Shown: positions 6,285 through 13,591 of the stretch, in pieces
Layout of the letters: each line of letters opens with the position of its first letter
Position numbering within the stretch: position 1 is the stretch's first letter
From: Kiritimatiellia bacterium
GTDB lineage: Bacteria > Verrucomicrobiota > Kiritimatiellia > RFP12 > DVOR01
Direction of reading: 5' to 3'
Length of the DNA: 14,173 nt
Assembly (NCBI GenBank): GCA_900771325.1
Contig: CAAGNN010000154.1
Span: forward strand, 1-14,173
Program-made: the position numbers and the translations under genes
The notes under the pieces: model-generated
What the model saw: the letters and a program-made list of their open reading frames with translations, nothing else
Told to the model about the DNA's origin: nothing
Databases searched by the model: none

Positions 6285-9008
6285 CTACTTCAAGGGAAGC
6301 ATCTGGGCGCGCTTGCATGCTTCCGCCCATCGGGCGGCGACCTCCTCTCCGGCTTCTGCGCGCAGATAGTCCCCGAAGCACACTGCGGCCTGCGGATGGT
6401 TAGGATAGTCGGCCAGGCACGAGAGCACATCCTCAACCGAGGGCTTGGCCTCGTGCTCAAAGAGGAAACGCCAGATTGCCGGCTGCTTCGGGTCGCTCAA
6501 CAGCCAGTCGCGCGCCGTCGCAACAGACTTGGTCGTATCCGTCTCGGCAATCTTCTCGAGCACACGTACGCGCAGCGTCTCGGCCAGATAGGGCATCTCT
6601 GCCATCCGTTCGCGGAAGGAGAAGCCGGTCACGAACTGCTCGGCCGCCTCCAAGTCGCCCTGCGCCAGGCAGTCATTCACGTAGAAGAGAGCGTAAGCGA
6701 AGTGGCCATCGCGTGAGAAGAAGGAGAGGATGCGGTCGCGCAGACGGTCGCGGTTGACCCCGTAGCGCGTGTTGTAGATCTGCGTGAGGGCGCTGTTCTC
6801 CTTGAGCGTCTCGCGATAGGTTTGGTAGAGCGCGCGCGAGGCCTCCGTCAGCGGATAGGCCAAAAGATAGAGCTCCAACTCCTCGGGCTGCGCCGGCACG
6901 TGCCGGAGATGCTCCGCGCCCATCGTTTCCCCCAACGCCAGCAGCGCCACCAAACGCTCCTGCGCCGAGAGCACCTGCGGGTTTTCGCCATAGACCTTGC
7001 AGAGCTCGGCTAACATCCGCTCGCGGTTGTCCGATTCTAGGCACCCCATCCGCCGGGCCGACCGAAAGGCCGCATTACGAACCGGCCCGTATTTCGCCTC
7101 GAAGGCCAAGGCCTGACGCGGCGTTGGCTCCTGCAACCACATCTCGCGCTCGAGGATTGCCACGCCCGCTACGCGCTCGGCCTGGCTGACCGCCACCCCC
7201 TCCTCGGCCAATGCGGCCAAACTCAGCACGGCCGCCCGGTTCGTTGCGTTCCAGGTCAACGCTTCGCGCAGATGCTCGGCTGCCTCGGCGGGCGGCAGGG
7301 TGTAGGCCCGCGTCACGGCCGAACGCGCCGCGCGCGCCAACAGTCCCTCCAAGAAGCGCTGCCCCGCCGGCGTCTGACCGAAGGGCGTTCCCTCGGCCCA
7401 ACGCACCATCGCCACCATCTCACGCTCGTTATCCAACGGTAACTCGCCGCTGAGCACAAAGTGCCGCCAGGGCGAAGCCGCCAGATACTGCTCCAACGCC
7501 CTAGGCAAGGTCTGCAACCGCGCGAAGGTTAAATCCGCCGCTGCACACGCCTCCCACGTCTGGTCTCCCAAATAGATGGCGCGCCCCTTAGTGGCCCCCG
7601 CGCGCACCGGATAGAGCGTCCGCCCCTGCGTATGCCGCCAAACCAAGAAGTCCTCCACGCCGCGCCACGGGGCCTCCAACCACACCTGCGCCTGCGCCGG
7701 CACCGAACGCTCCTGCGCCTTCCACACCTCGCGGCAGACCTCCCGAGCCGGCCGGCCGGCCCCCTGGTCGCGCCACAACCATCCTTCGGCCCCGGCCAGC
7801 GCGCACAAAAACCCCATCACCATCACCGTAACCACCCCGTGCGCCGCGCCCGGCTTCCAGCGCGTGTGGACATCGAGCCAATTCGAGGCCCACGACCCCA
7901 CCATCATCCCCGCAATGCAAATCAACATCGCCATCCCCAACGCGGAGAGGACGCTCGGTTCGGCAAGCGTCTCCCACAACGCCTCCGGCCACTGCGCCAG
8001 GCACGTTCCCAACGCCAGCAGAATGACCAACTGCCCAATCAGCGGCGAAGCGAACTTCAGGTAGGCTTGCGGGAAACAGCCGAAGTAGAGCCCCATCGGC
8101 AAGGCAAAGAGGATCAACGCCGAAGCCCCCTCAAAACTCATCGCCCAAGGCAGCGCCCCCTTCCACGCCGCCATCACCCGATTCACCCACAGCACCCCCA
8201 TCGACATCTCCGTCTCCACCCCCGCCAACGCCAAACTCACCCGATAGGTCACCATCGAAGCCACCACCCCCGCCACCACGCCAATCGCCGCCCAGAGCAG
8301 ATTTTGCGCCTGCGCCGTCCCCTCCGCGCGCACAAACGCGCTCCCTCCAAGCACCATCCCCACCAACGCCACCGGCGCCAACTGCACCACATCCACCCCC
8401 AGATACGCCGCCAACGCAAAGACCCCCGCCAGCAACACCTGATGGCGGAACGTCAGCCGCTCCGTCTGATCCAAATCCTCAATACACCGCCGGCGCAACC
8501 GCAACGCAAAACAAATCAACGCCATCCCCAGCGTCGTCGCCGCCCCGCCCGCCAACGGCCGCGTCCCCTGCGCCCACAACGGCAACGCCACCAACCCCGC
8601 CAACGCCGTCCCCAGTCCCGTCAGCAACATCACCAACCACAAATCCTCGCGCATCCGCCCCATCTCGTGCTTGCGAATACCATTCATGTCCACGCACGAG
8701 AGGCTAATCCCGGCCATCGTCGCACGAAACAACCCCAAAATCGTCAACCCACCCAATGTCGCCGCCAACCACGAGAAGCCAACCATCACATACTCAGGCG
8801 CCAACACGCGCACGAGTCCCAAGACTAGCCCCTGTTCCAAGGTATGCACCCCGCCAACGCCCCATTCCGAAAAGAGCGCCGAGGCCACAAACCGCGCTGA
8901 GGCCCCAGGATAAGCCCCCCACGCCGATGTCAACAGATAGAAGACCGTCGCAACGGCAAAGACCGCTACCGACCAAATCCAAGAGATACGTGTTGATTTC
9001 ATAGCCAT
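6285..9008 (-). CDS. 907-residue polytopic membrane protein with helical TPR-like C-terminal half
   Basis: I do not recognise a named family. The N-terminal 410 residues hold about 11-12 hydrophobic segments, roughly at 9-28, 57-70, 74-95, 122-145, 152-171, 190-205, 208-226, 236-258, 293-313, 321-341, 354-374 and 391-408. The remaining 500 residues are soluble and alpha-helical. Segments such as PPAEAAEHLREALTWNATNRAA and DCLAQGDLEAAEQFV read like degenerate tetratricopeptide repeats. The first part, with AWGAYPGASARFVASALF (29-46) after the first helix, loosely recalls DUF2723/GT-C-type glycosyltransferases, but a catalytic motif cannot be confirmed. The frame stays open to 9110, but that extension reads 22-bp repeat DNA and lies upstream of the promoter. 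The ATG at 9008 (MAMKST) or 9002 (MKST, better spaced from GGGA) is the likely start. It is the first gene of an operon with queA and manC. Confidence 0.8.
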   Translation of the reverse strand: MAMKSTRISWIWSVAVFAVATVFYLLTSAWGAYPGASARFVASALFSEWGVGGVHTLEQGLVLGLVRVLAPEYVMVGFSWLAATLGGLTILGLFRATMAGISLSCVDMNGIRKHEMGRMREDLWLVMLLTGLGTALAGLVALPLWAQGTRPLAGGAATTLGMALICFALRLRRRCIEDLDQTERLTFRHQVLLAGVFALAAYLGVDVVQLAPVALVGMVLGGSAFVRAEGTAQAQNLLWAAIGVVAGVVASMVTYRVSLALAGVETEMSMGVLWVNRVMAAWKGALPWAMSFEGASALILFALPMGLYFGCFPQAYLKFASPLIGQLVILLALGTCLAQWPEALWETLAEPSVLSALGMAMLICIAGMMVGSWASNWLDVHTRWKPGAAHGVVTVMVMGFLCALAGAEGWLWRDQGAGRPAREVCREVWKAQERSVPAQAQVWLEAPWRGVEDFLVWRHTQGRTLYPVRAGATKGRAIYLGDQTWEACAAADLTFARLQTLPRALEQYLAASPWRHFVLSGELPLDNEREMVAMVRWAEGTPFGQTPAGQRFLEGLLARAARSAVTRAYTLPPAEAAEHLREALTWNATNRAAVLSLAALAEEGVAVSQAERVAGVAILEREMWLQEPTPRQALAFEAKYGPVRNAAFRSARRMGCLESDNRERMLAELCKVYGENPQVLSAQERLVALLALGETMGAEHLRHVPAQPEELELYLLAYPLTEASRALYQTYRETLKENSALTQIYNTRYGVNRDRLRDRILSFFSRDGHFAYALFYVNDCLAQGDLEAAEQFVTGFSFRERMAEMPYLAETLRVRVLEKIAETDTTKSVATARDWLLSDPKQPAIWRFLFEHEAKPSVEDVLSCLADYPNHPQAAVCFGDYLRAEAGEEVAARWAEACKRAQMLPLK

Positions 9009-9028
9009 TGTCCCGAAAAACGCAACGC

Positions 9029-9057
9029 AGTATAACAAAACTCCCCCGCCCAAGCAA
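9029..9057 (-). promoter_or_regulatory. Promoter for the membrane protein-queA-manC operon
   Basis: Read on the minus strand: -35 TTGCTT (9052-9057), a 17-bp spacer, and -10 TATACT (9029-9034, one base off consensus). It ends 20 bp before the ATG at 9008. The same design (TTGC-T box, 17 bp, TATACT) occurs at 13487-13515, which strengthens both calls. The 22-bp array begins 10 bp upstream of the -35 box. Confidence 0.6.
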
Positions 9058-9067
9058 AACCTCGAAT

Positions 9068-9287
9068 CCGCCCCGGGTCGAGGATGAACTAGGCCCGGGT
9101 CCGAGGTCAACCCGCCCCGGGTCCGAGGTCAACCCGCCCCGGGTCGAGGGTGAACTAGGCCCGGGTCCGAGGTCAACCCGGGGCGGGTCGGGGGGCAACC
9201 CGGGGCGGGTCGGGGGGCAACCCGGGGCGGATGCGAGGTCAACCCGGGGCGGATGCGAGGTCAACCCGGGGCGAGTTTGTTATGATA
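9068..9287. repeat. 22-bp tandem array between divergent promoters
   Basis: Nine full units and a tenth partial one, each exactly 22 bp and ending in AAC, running from 9068 to 9265 and fading out by about 9287. Unit types: CCGCCCCGGGTCGAGG…GAAC (units 1 and 4), TAGGCCCGGG…GTCAAC (units 2 and 5, identical), CCGCCCCGGG…GTCAAC (unit 3), CCGGGGCGGGTCGG…CAAC (units 6 and 7, identical) and CCGGGGCGGATGCG…CAAC (units 8 and 9, identical). It fills most of the 307-bp divergent gap. It is not coding: 22 is not a multiple of 3, and frames crossing it give only Pro/Gly/Arg-rich peptide. Confidence 0.93.
9281..9286 (+). promoter_or_regulatory. Possible -10 box for the acetyltransferase gene
   Basis: TATGAT lies at the point where the 22-bp array gives way to unique sequence, 29 bp before the ATG. 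No convincing -35 box is present 16-18 bp upstream, because that position is occupied by the repeat (AGGTCAA). If this is the promoter, the array itself forms its upstream part. Confidence 0.35.
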
Positions 9288-9315
9288 GGCGGCAAAGAAA
9301 AGAAGGAATCAGACG

Positions 9316-9945
9316 ATGGAAGAGGTAATTATTCGGCCGGAGGAGCCGCAGGATGCGCGGCAGGTGGAAACGTTGGTGCGCGAGGCGTTCTGGAATGTCT
9401 ATCGCCCCGGGGCGATGGAGCACTTCGTCCTGCACCGCCTCCGCGCGGAGGCGGCCTTCGTGCGCGAGTTGAATTACGTGATGGTGTGCGGCGGGGAGAT
9501 TGTGGGGCAGAATGTCTTTGTCCGCGCCGAGGTGGCGTTGGATAATGGAGCGCAACTGCCGGTTCTGGCGATGGGGCCTCTGTGCATTGCCCCCGCGCGC
9601 CAACGCCAAGGTCTGGGCAAGCGATTGCTCGACTTTACCCTGGCGCGCGCGGCGGAGCTCGGCCACGGCGCGGTCTGCTTTGAGGGCAACATCGCCTTCT
9701 ACGGCAAGAGCGGCTTGCGCCCGGCCTCGACCTTTGGTCTGCGCTACCACGGTCTACCGCCCGGGGTCGATGCCTCCTTCTTCCTGGCCAAGGCGCTCAA
9801 GCCCGGCTATCTCGACGGCCTATCGGGCGAGTACACCCCGCCCTCACCCTACTTCGTCTGCGAGCACGAGCCGGAGGCTTTCGAGGCCTTCGAGGCCACC
9901 TTCCCACCGCGCGAAAAGCTTCGTCTGCCTGGGCAAATATTCTAA
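9316..9945 (+). CDS. GNAT-family N-acetyltransferase (YhbS/COG3153-like)
   Basis: A predicted acetyl-CoA-dependent acetyltransferase of 209 residues. The GNAT fold is shown by the acetyl-CoA motif PLCIAPARQRQGLGKRLL (88-105, with the Q/RxxGxG loop RQRQGLG at 95-101). Further support comes from the following helix (AAELG) and the strand FEGNIAFYGKSGLRPAS (122-138), a pattern typical of YhbS-like proteins. Residues 140-209 form a longer C-terminal tail than minimal GNAT proteins. The start is firm: GAAGGA (9302-9307) lies 8 bases before the ATG. The gene is monocistronic, divergent from the membrane-protein operon and convergent with the fused hydro-lyase gene. The substrate is unknown, since this group includes small-molecule and protein acetylases. 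Confidence 0.88.
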   Translation: MEEVIIRPEEPQDARQVETLVREAFWNVYRPGAMEHFVLHRLRAEAAFVRELNYVMVCGGEIVGQNVFVRAEVALDNGAQLPVLAMGPLCIAPARQRQGLGKRLLDFTLARAAELGHGAVCFEGNIAFYGKSGLRPASTFGLRYHGLPPGVDASFFLAKALKPGYLDGLSGEYTPPSPYFVCEHEPEAFEAFEATFPPREKLRLPGQIF

Positions 9946-9966
9946 ACGCGCGGCGATGCCGCGCGT
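9946..9966 (+). terminator. Hairpin directly after the acetyltransferase stop codon
   Basis: Perfect 9-bp inverted repeat ACGCGCGGC (9946-9954), loop GAT, GCCGCGCGT (9958-9966), starting one base after the TAA. Position and strength suggest a transcription end, but there is no T-tract. It adjoins repeat element copy 2, in the way the hairpin at 4110-4139 adjoins copy 1. Confidence 0.45.
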
Positions 9967-10116
9967 TGGAGAAACGATAGACGATAAACGCGAACGCTGG
10001 CGCCGGAGGTGAAAGGCCCGGCCCAATACCAGAGCCTTGCCCGTCGCGGCTTGCCGCGCTTCCCGTCTATCGCGAGCCGCGCGGCACGCGGCGAGTTTTC
10101 CCGCCTATCGATAATG
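9967..10116 (-). repeat. Convergent-gap repeat element, copy 2
   Basis: The inverted counterpart of 3972-4113. Read on the minus strand from about 10108: CGGGAAAACTCGCCGCG, CTCGCGATA, ACGGGAAGCGCGGC, AGCCGCGACGGGCAA, GGCCGGGC, CACCTCCGGC, then TCGTCTATCG and a 7-bp repeat. The arms have diverged more than in copy 1, but the small hairpin GCGGC-AA-GCCGC is retained. It fills the gap between the convergent acetyltransferase and hydro-lyase genes. Confidence 0.85.
9974..9994. repeat. 7-bp tandem repeat, ACGATAG type
   Basis: Three 7-mers: ACGATAG, ACGATAA, ACGCGAA. On the other strand they read as TATCGTC-like units, matching the heptamers at 4086-4113. They form the end of repeat element copy 2. 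Confidence 0.6.
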
Positions 10117-10119
10117 TCC

Positions 10120-12051
10120 TTACTTCGCCATATGCTGGGCACGGGCGTAGTTGAAGAGCCCGCCGGCGGCAATGACCGGGGCAACGGCATCGGAGGCGGC
10201 CAGGGGGAAGACGGCGCCATCGGAGAGGCGGGTCAGGGTGCCCTGGGCGAGATCGAGCGTTGCCTCGTCGCCGGTCTTGAAGGCCTCTTGGAGGGAGGTC
10301 GGCGTTTCGAGGGGATAGACCTCACCGGTGGCGACGGCGTTGCGGAAGTAGATGCGCGCATAGCTCTCGGCAACGACGGCCTTGCAGCCGGCCGCGCCGA
10401 TGGCGATGGGGGCGTGTTCGCGCGAAGAGCCGCAGCCGAAGTTCTTACCGGCCACGATGATCGCGTAGGGGGTGGTGCCGTCGGCGTTGGCCACGAAGGG
10501 CGGATAGCTGTCGGGCAGACCCGCGAGGGCGTGCGAACCGAGCTTGCGATACTCTTCGGGGATGGTCGGCACCAGGTTGAGGTACATCGTGGGAATGATA
10601 AGGTCGGTATCGATGTTGTCGCCCAGGACGTAGACCTTGCCGGTCACCTTGAAGTCGATGGCTGCCGAGGCCGGGCCGGCGGCGGTGGGCGCGGCGGCCG
10701 GGGCGGAGGCGACGGGGGTGGGGATGACGCGCGCGGGCTCGGCGCGGTCGATGCCCAGGATAGCCCAGGGACTCTCGATGTGGCCCGCGATGGCGGTGGC
10801 GGCGGCGGTGGCCGGGGAGGCGAGGTAGATGAGCGAGGTCTTCGAGCCCATCCGGCCGATGAAGTTGCGGTTGGTGGTGGAGACGACGACCTCGGTGCCC
10901 TTCGTGCGGGCGTAGGTGTCGACCGGGCCGCCGAGGCAGGCACCGCAGCTCGGGCGCTGGATGGGTTCGCAGCCGGCGTTGACGAAGATCTGCTCGAGGG
11001 TCTGCCCATCGAGCGTGAGGGTGGTGAGCGCGCGCATCACCTCGCAGGTGGCCGGCACCAGGCAGGTGCGGATGGCGACCTTGCGGCCCTTGAGGACCTT
11101 TGCGGCCCAGAGGAAGTCCTCGATCTTGCCGCCGGTGCACGAGCCGATGTAGACCTGGTCAACCTTCACCTCGCGGCAGGCGCTGGCCGGGGCATAGTTG
11201 CCCGGCAGGTGAGGCTTGGCCACGCAGGGCACGAAGGTGGAGACGTCGTAGGTGTAGGTGGCCTGGACCGGCGCATCGGGGTCGCCGGAGAGCATTTCGA
11301 TCTCCTGCTCGCCGGAGTGCTCGCGGACGTAGGCGGCGGTCTTCTCGTCGGGCGCGATGATGCCGCTCTTGCCGCCGGCCTCGATGGCCATATTGCAGAG
11401 GGTCATACGCTCTTCCACGCTCATCGCCGCGATCGCTTCGCCGCAGAACTCCATCGCGCAGTAGGTGGCACCATCCACGCCAATGTCGCCGATAATGCGC
11501 AGGATGACATCCTTGGCCGTCACAAAGGGCGGCAGCTTGCCGTTGAGGACAAAGCGGATGGTCGGCGGCACACGGATGAGGAGCTTGCCGGTGCCCATCA
11601 CGAAGCCGGCATCGGTGTTGCCAATACCGGTGGCGAAGGCGCCCAGCGCGCCGTGGGTGCAGGTGTGAGAGTCGGTGCCGAAGATAACTTGCCCGGGGCG
11701 GACGTGGCCCTTCTCGGGCAGGCCCACGTGGCAGACGCCGACGTAGGAGGGCGTGCCCGGGTCGTAGAAGTGCGGCAGGCCCTGCTCCTTGACGAAGGCG
11801 CGGTCGATGTCGATATTGCGGTGGGCCTTCTCGTCCTTGGTGTGGATGTAGTGGTCGGGCATAATGACCACGCCCTCCTTCGAGAAGACCTTGGCCTCCG
11901 GCCCGAACTCGCGGTGGAAGACGCCGATGGTGCCCGGACCGCACACGTCGTGCGTCAGCAGGATGTCAGCCTTCGCCCAGACGTATTCGCCGGGCACAAC
12001 CTTATCCTTGCCCGCAGCCCGGGCAAGGATCTTTTCAGTCAATGTCATCAT
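10120..12051 (-). CDS. leuCD: Fused large and small subunit 3-isopropylmalate dehydratase-like hydro-lyase (LeuC-LeuD)
   Basis: An aconitase-superfamily [4Fe-4S] hydro-lyase, probably isomerising 2- to 3-isopropylmalate in leucine synthesis. Residues 1 to about 440 are a LeuC2/homoaconitase-type large subunit: DSHTCTHGALGAFATGIG (127-144), the cluster cysteine C305 in GSCTGG and the pair C369/C372 in PSCGAC. An Ala/Pro/Thr-rich linker (about 443-464) joins it to a complete LeuD-type swivel domain: GDNIDTDLIIP (477-487) and NFGCGSSREHAP (537-548). The total is 643 residues. In bacteria and archaea these subunits are usually separate genes. The specificity loop reads YLNL (490-493), not the YLRT or YLVY forms I recall from methanogen homoaconitase and isopropylmalate isomerase, so aconitase-, homoaconitase- or citramalate-type activity remains possible. 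The frame extends upstream, but that part overlaps the TPR gene. The ATG at 12051 has GAGG 8 bases ahead; 12048 is an alternative. No other leu gene is nearby. Confidence 0.88.
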   Translation of the reverse strand: MMTLTEKILARAAGKDKVVPGEYVWAKADILLTHDVCGPGTIGVFHREFGPEAKVFSKEGVVIMPDHYIHTKDEKAHRNIDIDRAFVKEQGLPHFYDPGTPSYVGVCHVGLPEKGHVRPGQVIFGTDSHTCTHGALGAFATGIGNTDAGFVMGTGKLLIRVPPTIRFVLNGKLPPFVTAKDVILRIIGDIGVDGATYCAMEFCGEAIAAMSVEERMTLCNMAIEAGGKSGIIAPDEKTAAYVREHSGEQEIEMLSGDPDAPVQATYTYDVSTFVPCVAKPHLPGNYAPASACREVKVDQVYIGSCTGGKIEDFLWAAKVLKGRKVAIRTCLVPATCEVMRALTTLTLDGQTLEQIFVNAGCEPIQRPSCGACLGGPVDTYARTKGTEVVVSTTNRNFIGRMGSKTSLIYLASPATAAATAIAGHIESPWAILGIDRAEPARVIPTPVASAPAAAPTAAGPASAAIDFKVTGKVYVLGDNIDTDLIIPTMYLNLVPTIPEEYRKLGSHALAGLPDSYPPFVANADGTTPYAIIVAGKNFGCGSSREHAPIAIGAAGCKAVVAESYARIYFRNAVATGEVYPLETPTSLQEAFKTGDEATLDLAQGTLTRLSDGAVFPLAASDAVAPVIAAGGLFNYARAQHMAK

Positions 12052-12061
12052 TCGTGTCGCC

Positions 12062-13456
12062 TCACTTCGCGGTATGGACGCGCTGCATACGCTCGCCGAT
12101 GTCCTCAAAGCCAATATCCGCGGCGTAGACATCCTTGTAGTAGTTGAAGGCCTTCTCGTTGTCGCCGGCCTCCTCGGCAATCTGACCGAGGGTGTAGATG
12201 ACGTGCTTCTTGAGGTCATCCATCACCTGCAGCTGGCTGTTGGCGGCCTCAAGTTGCATCACGGCCATATCCGGCTGGCCCTTGGACTTGAAGCAGCACG
12301 CCAAGTAGTAGAGCGCCTCCAGACGGTGCTTCGGGCTCTTCTGGGCCAACTGGAACTGCGAAATCGCCTCGTCGTAGTACTCGTACTGATAGTACATCAC
12401 GCCCAGCTCGTAGCGCAGGCCCAAGTCGTTCGGGTAGGCCTCCACGCGGCGCGAGAGGTCGTCGAAGCGGAACTGCTCCTTCTCCTCCTCCAACGCAAAG
12501 GCCTCGTCCTCCTTGCCCTGCGCCTTGAGCGCGTCGATCTGCGCCTCGTAGGCGCGCACCTTCGTGTCGGCCCAGTTGCGGTCCAGCTCCGGATCGGCGG
12601 GATTGACCTTGCGCGCGCCATCAAAGACCTCCAGGGCCTCGTCGAAGCGCTTGTTCTGCAAGAAGATACGCGCGAGTGCGCGGTAGTAGTTGATGTTCTT
12701 GGGCTCGCGGGCAATCTTCTCGCGCGCCTCGGCAATCGCGGCCTCGGCATCATCGCCGGTGACCACGGCCTTGGCATTGCGGTCGAGCTTCGCGGCCAAC
12801 TCCTTGTCGCGGATCAGGGCCTGGAAACCGCCGCGCTTACCGGCATTCGCCTCCCAGCCACCGGCGGTCATCGTGTCCTTGGCCATCGCGTCCTTCAAGA
12901 GCTTCTGGACGTTGAGGTCAGCCGGATTGGCCTGCGAGACGCGCTGGAAGCAATCCCGCGCCCGGTTGTAGATGCCGCTCTGCATATACGTCTTGCCCAT
13001 CCGCAGCATCAAATCCATATCATTCGGGCACGCGGCCGCCAACGTCTCCATCGCCGAAAGCAAGGCCTCTGGGTGATTCGTCCGCTGCGCCACGTCGAAG
13101 TAAAACTCATTGAGCTTGGGGGAGATCGGGTTGATGTCCATCAACTCCTCGGCCATCACCATCGCCTCCTCAAGCTTGTTCTGCTTGATCAGGCCATCGA
13201 CCTTACCCATCTTCATCTGCGCGCCCAACTCGGCCATCTTCAGCCCCAGCCCGCCCTTCTTCTCGCTCTTGAAGAGGCGAATGCGCACCTCGTGGAACTG
13301 CCGCCGCGCGTTCTCGTCGTGCGGGGCCAACGCCAACGCCTGCTTGCACAACGGCAAGGCAATATCCAAACTGCCGCGCTCGGCCGCCTTCGTCGCCTTA
13401 TCCAAAAACTGCTGCGCCTTAATCTTCCGCTGCAGCTCCGCCATACTCTCTGCCAT
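12062..13456 (-). CDS. TPR-repeat protein of unknown function
   Basis: 464 residues, with no signal peptide and no membrane segment, so probably cytoplasmic. Tetratricopeptide-like helix pairs are visible at about 14-47, 83-110, 147-180, 256-289, 344-377, 380-410 and 418-447. Examples are GIYNRARDCFQRVSQANPADLN and YYDEAISQFQLAQKSPKHRLEALYYLA. Between them, about 297-335 is a charged, probably coiled segment (QIDALKAQGKEDEAFALEEEKE). TPR arrays are protein-docking scaffolds, and no catalytic domain is present. The start is firm: AAAGGAG (13466-13472) lies 9 bases before the ATG, and a good promoter lies just upstream. The fused hydro-lyase start is only about 10 bases after this stop, so the two are surely co-transcribed. 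A link to cluster assembly or to that enzyme is speculation. The specific family is not recognised. Confidence 0.85.
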   Translation of the reverse strand: MAESMAELQRKIKAQQFLDKATKAAERGSLDIALPLCKQALALAPHDENARRQFHEVRIRLFKSEKKGGLGLKMAELGAQMKMGKVDGLIKQNKLEEAMVMAEELMDINPISPKLNEFYFDVAQRTNHPEALLSAMETLAAACPNDMDLMLRMGKTYMQSGIYNRARDCFQRVSQANPADLNVQKLLKDAMAKDTMTAGGWEANAGKRGGFQALIRDKELAAKLDRNAKAVVTGDDAEAAIAEAREKIAREPKNINYYRALARIFLQNKRFDEALEVFDGARKVNPADPELDRNWADTKVRAYEAQIDALKAQGKEDEAFALEEEKEQFRFDDLSRRVEAYPNDLGLRYELGVMYYQYEYYDEAISQFQLAQKSPKHRLEALYYLACCFKSKGQPDMAVMQLEAANSQLQVMDDLKKHVIYTLGQIAEEAGDNEKAFNYYKDVYAADIGFEDIGERMQRVHTAK

Positions 13457-13486
13457 AACTGGGGCTCCTTTGTCTTAAACACCCTT

Positions 13487-13515
13487 AGTATACGCCATCT
13501 CCCCGCCACACGCAA
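13487..13515 (-). promoter_or_regulatory. Promoter for the TPR-leuCD operon
   Basis: Read on the minus strand: -35 TTGCGT (13510-13515), a 17-bp spacer, and -10 TATACT (13487-13492). Transcription would start around 13480, leaving about 25 bases of leader that include the AAAGGAG ribosome site. The same box design occurs upstream of the membrane-protein operon at 9029-9057. Confidence 0.65.
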
Positions 13516-13546
13516 GCCTTTTGCTCGCCCCCCCTCGCCAGCCCAC

Positions 13547-13590
13547 CCGGCCCGGGTCGAAGGGCAACCCGGGCCGGGTCGCTGCGCTCC
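13547..13590. repeat. Two units of the 22-bp repeat
   Basis: Unit one (13547-13568) starts CCGGCCCGGGTCG and ends GGGCAAC. Unit two (13569-13590) starts CCGGGCCGGGTCG and decays into unique sequence. They belong to the same family as the array at 9068 and lie about 30 bp upstream of the TPR promoter -35 box. They are not in phase with the large array that begins at 13722. Confidence 0.8.
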
Positions 13591-13591
13591 C

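Noticed and set aside
9009..9328. Open frames across the 22-bp array, including the N-terminal extension of the membrane protein to 9110 and a rightward frame from 9008
   Set aside because: They translate repeat DNA into Pro/Gly/Arg-rich peptide, run across the predicted promoters and have no ribosome site. The 22-bp unit shifts frame at every copy.
3972..10116. Inverted element copies as the ends of a 6-kb composite transposon
   Set aside because: The copies flank manC, queA, the membrane-protein gene and the acetyltransferase gene, with no transposase between them and no target-site duplication seen. Their placement in convergent gaps fits a dispersed intergenic repeat better.
10009..12147. 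Rightward 712-codon frame opposite the fused hydro-lyase
   Set aside because: It is a Gly/Asp/Val-rich mirror of a strongly conserved gene on the other strand, with no recognisable motif.
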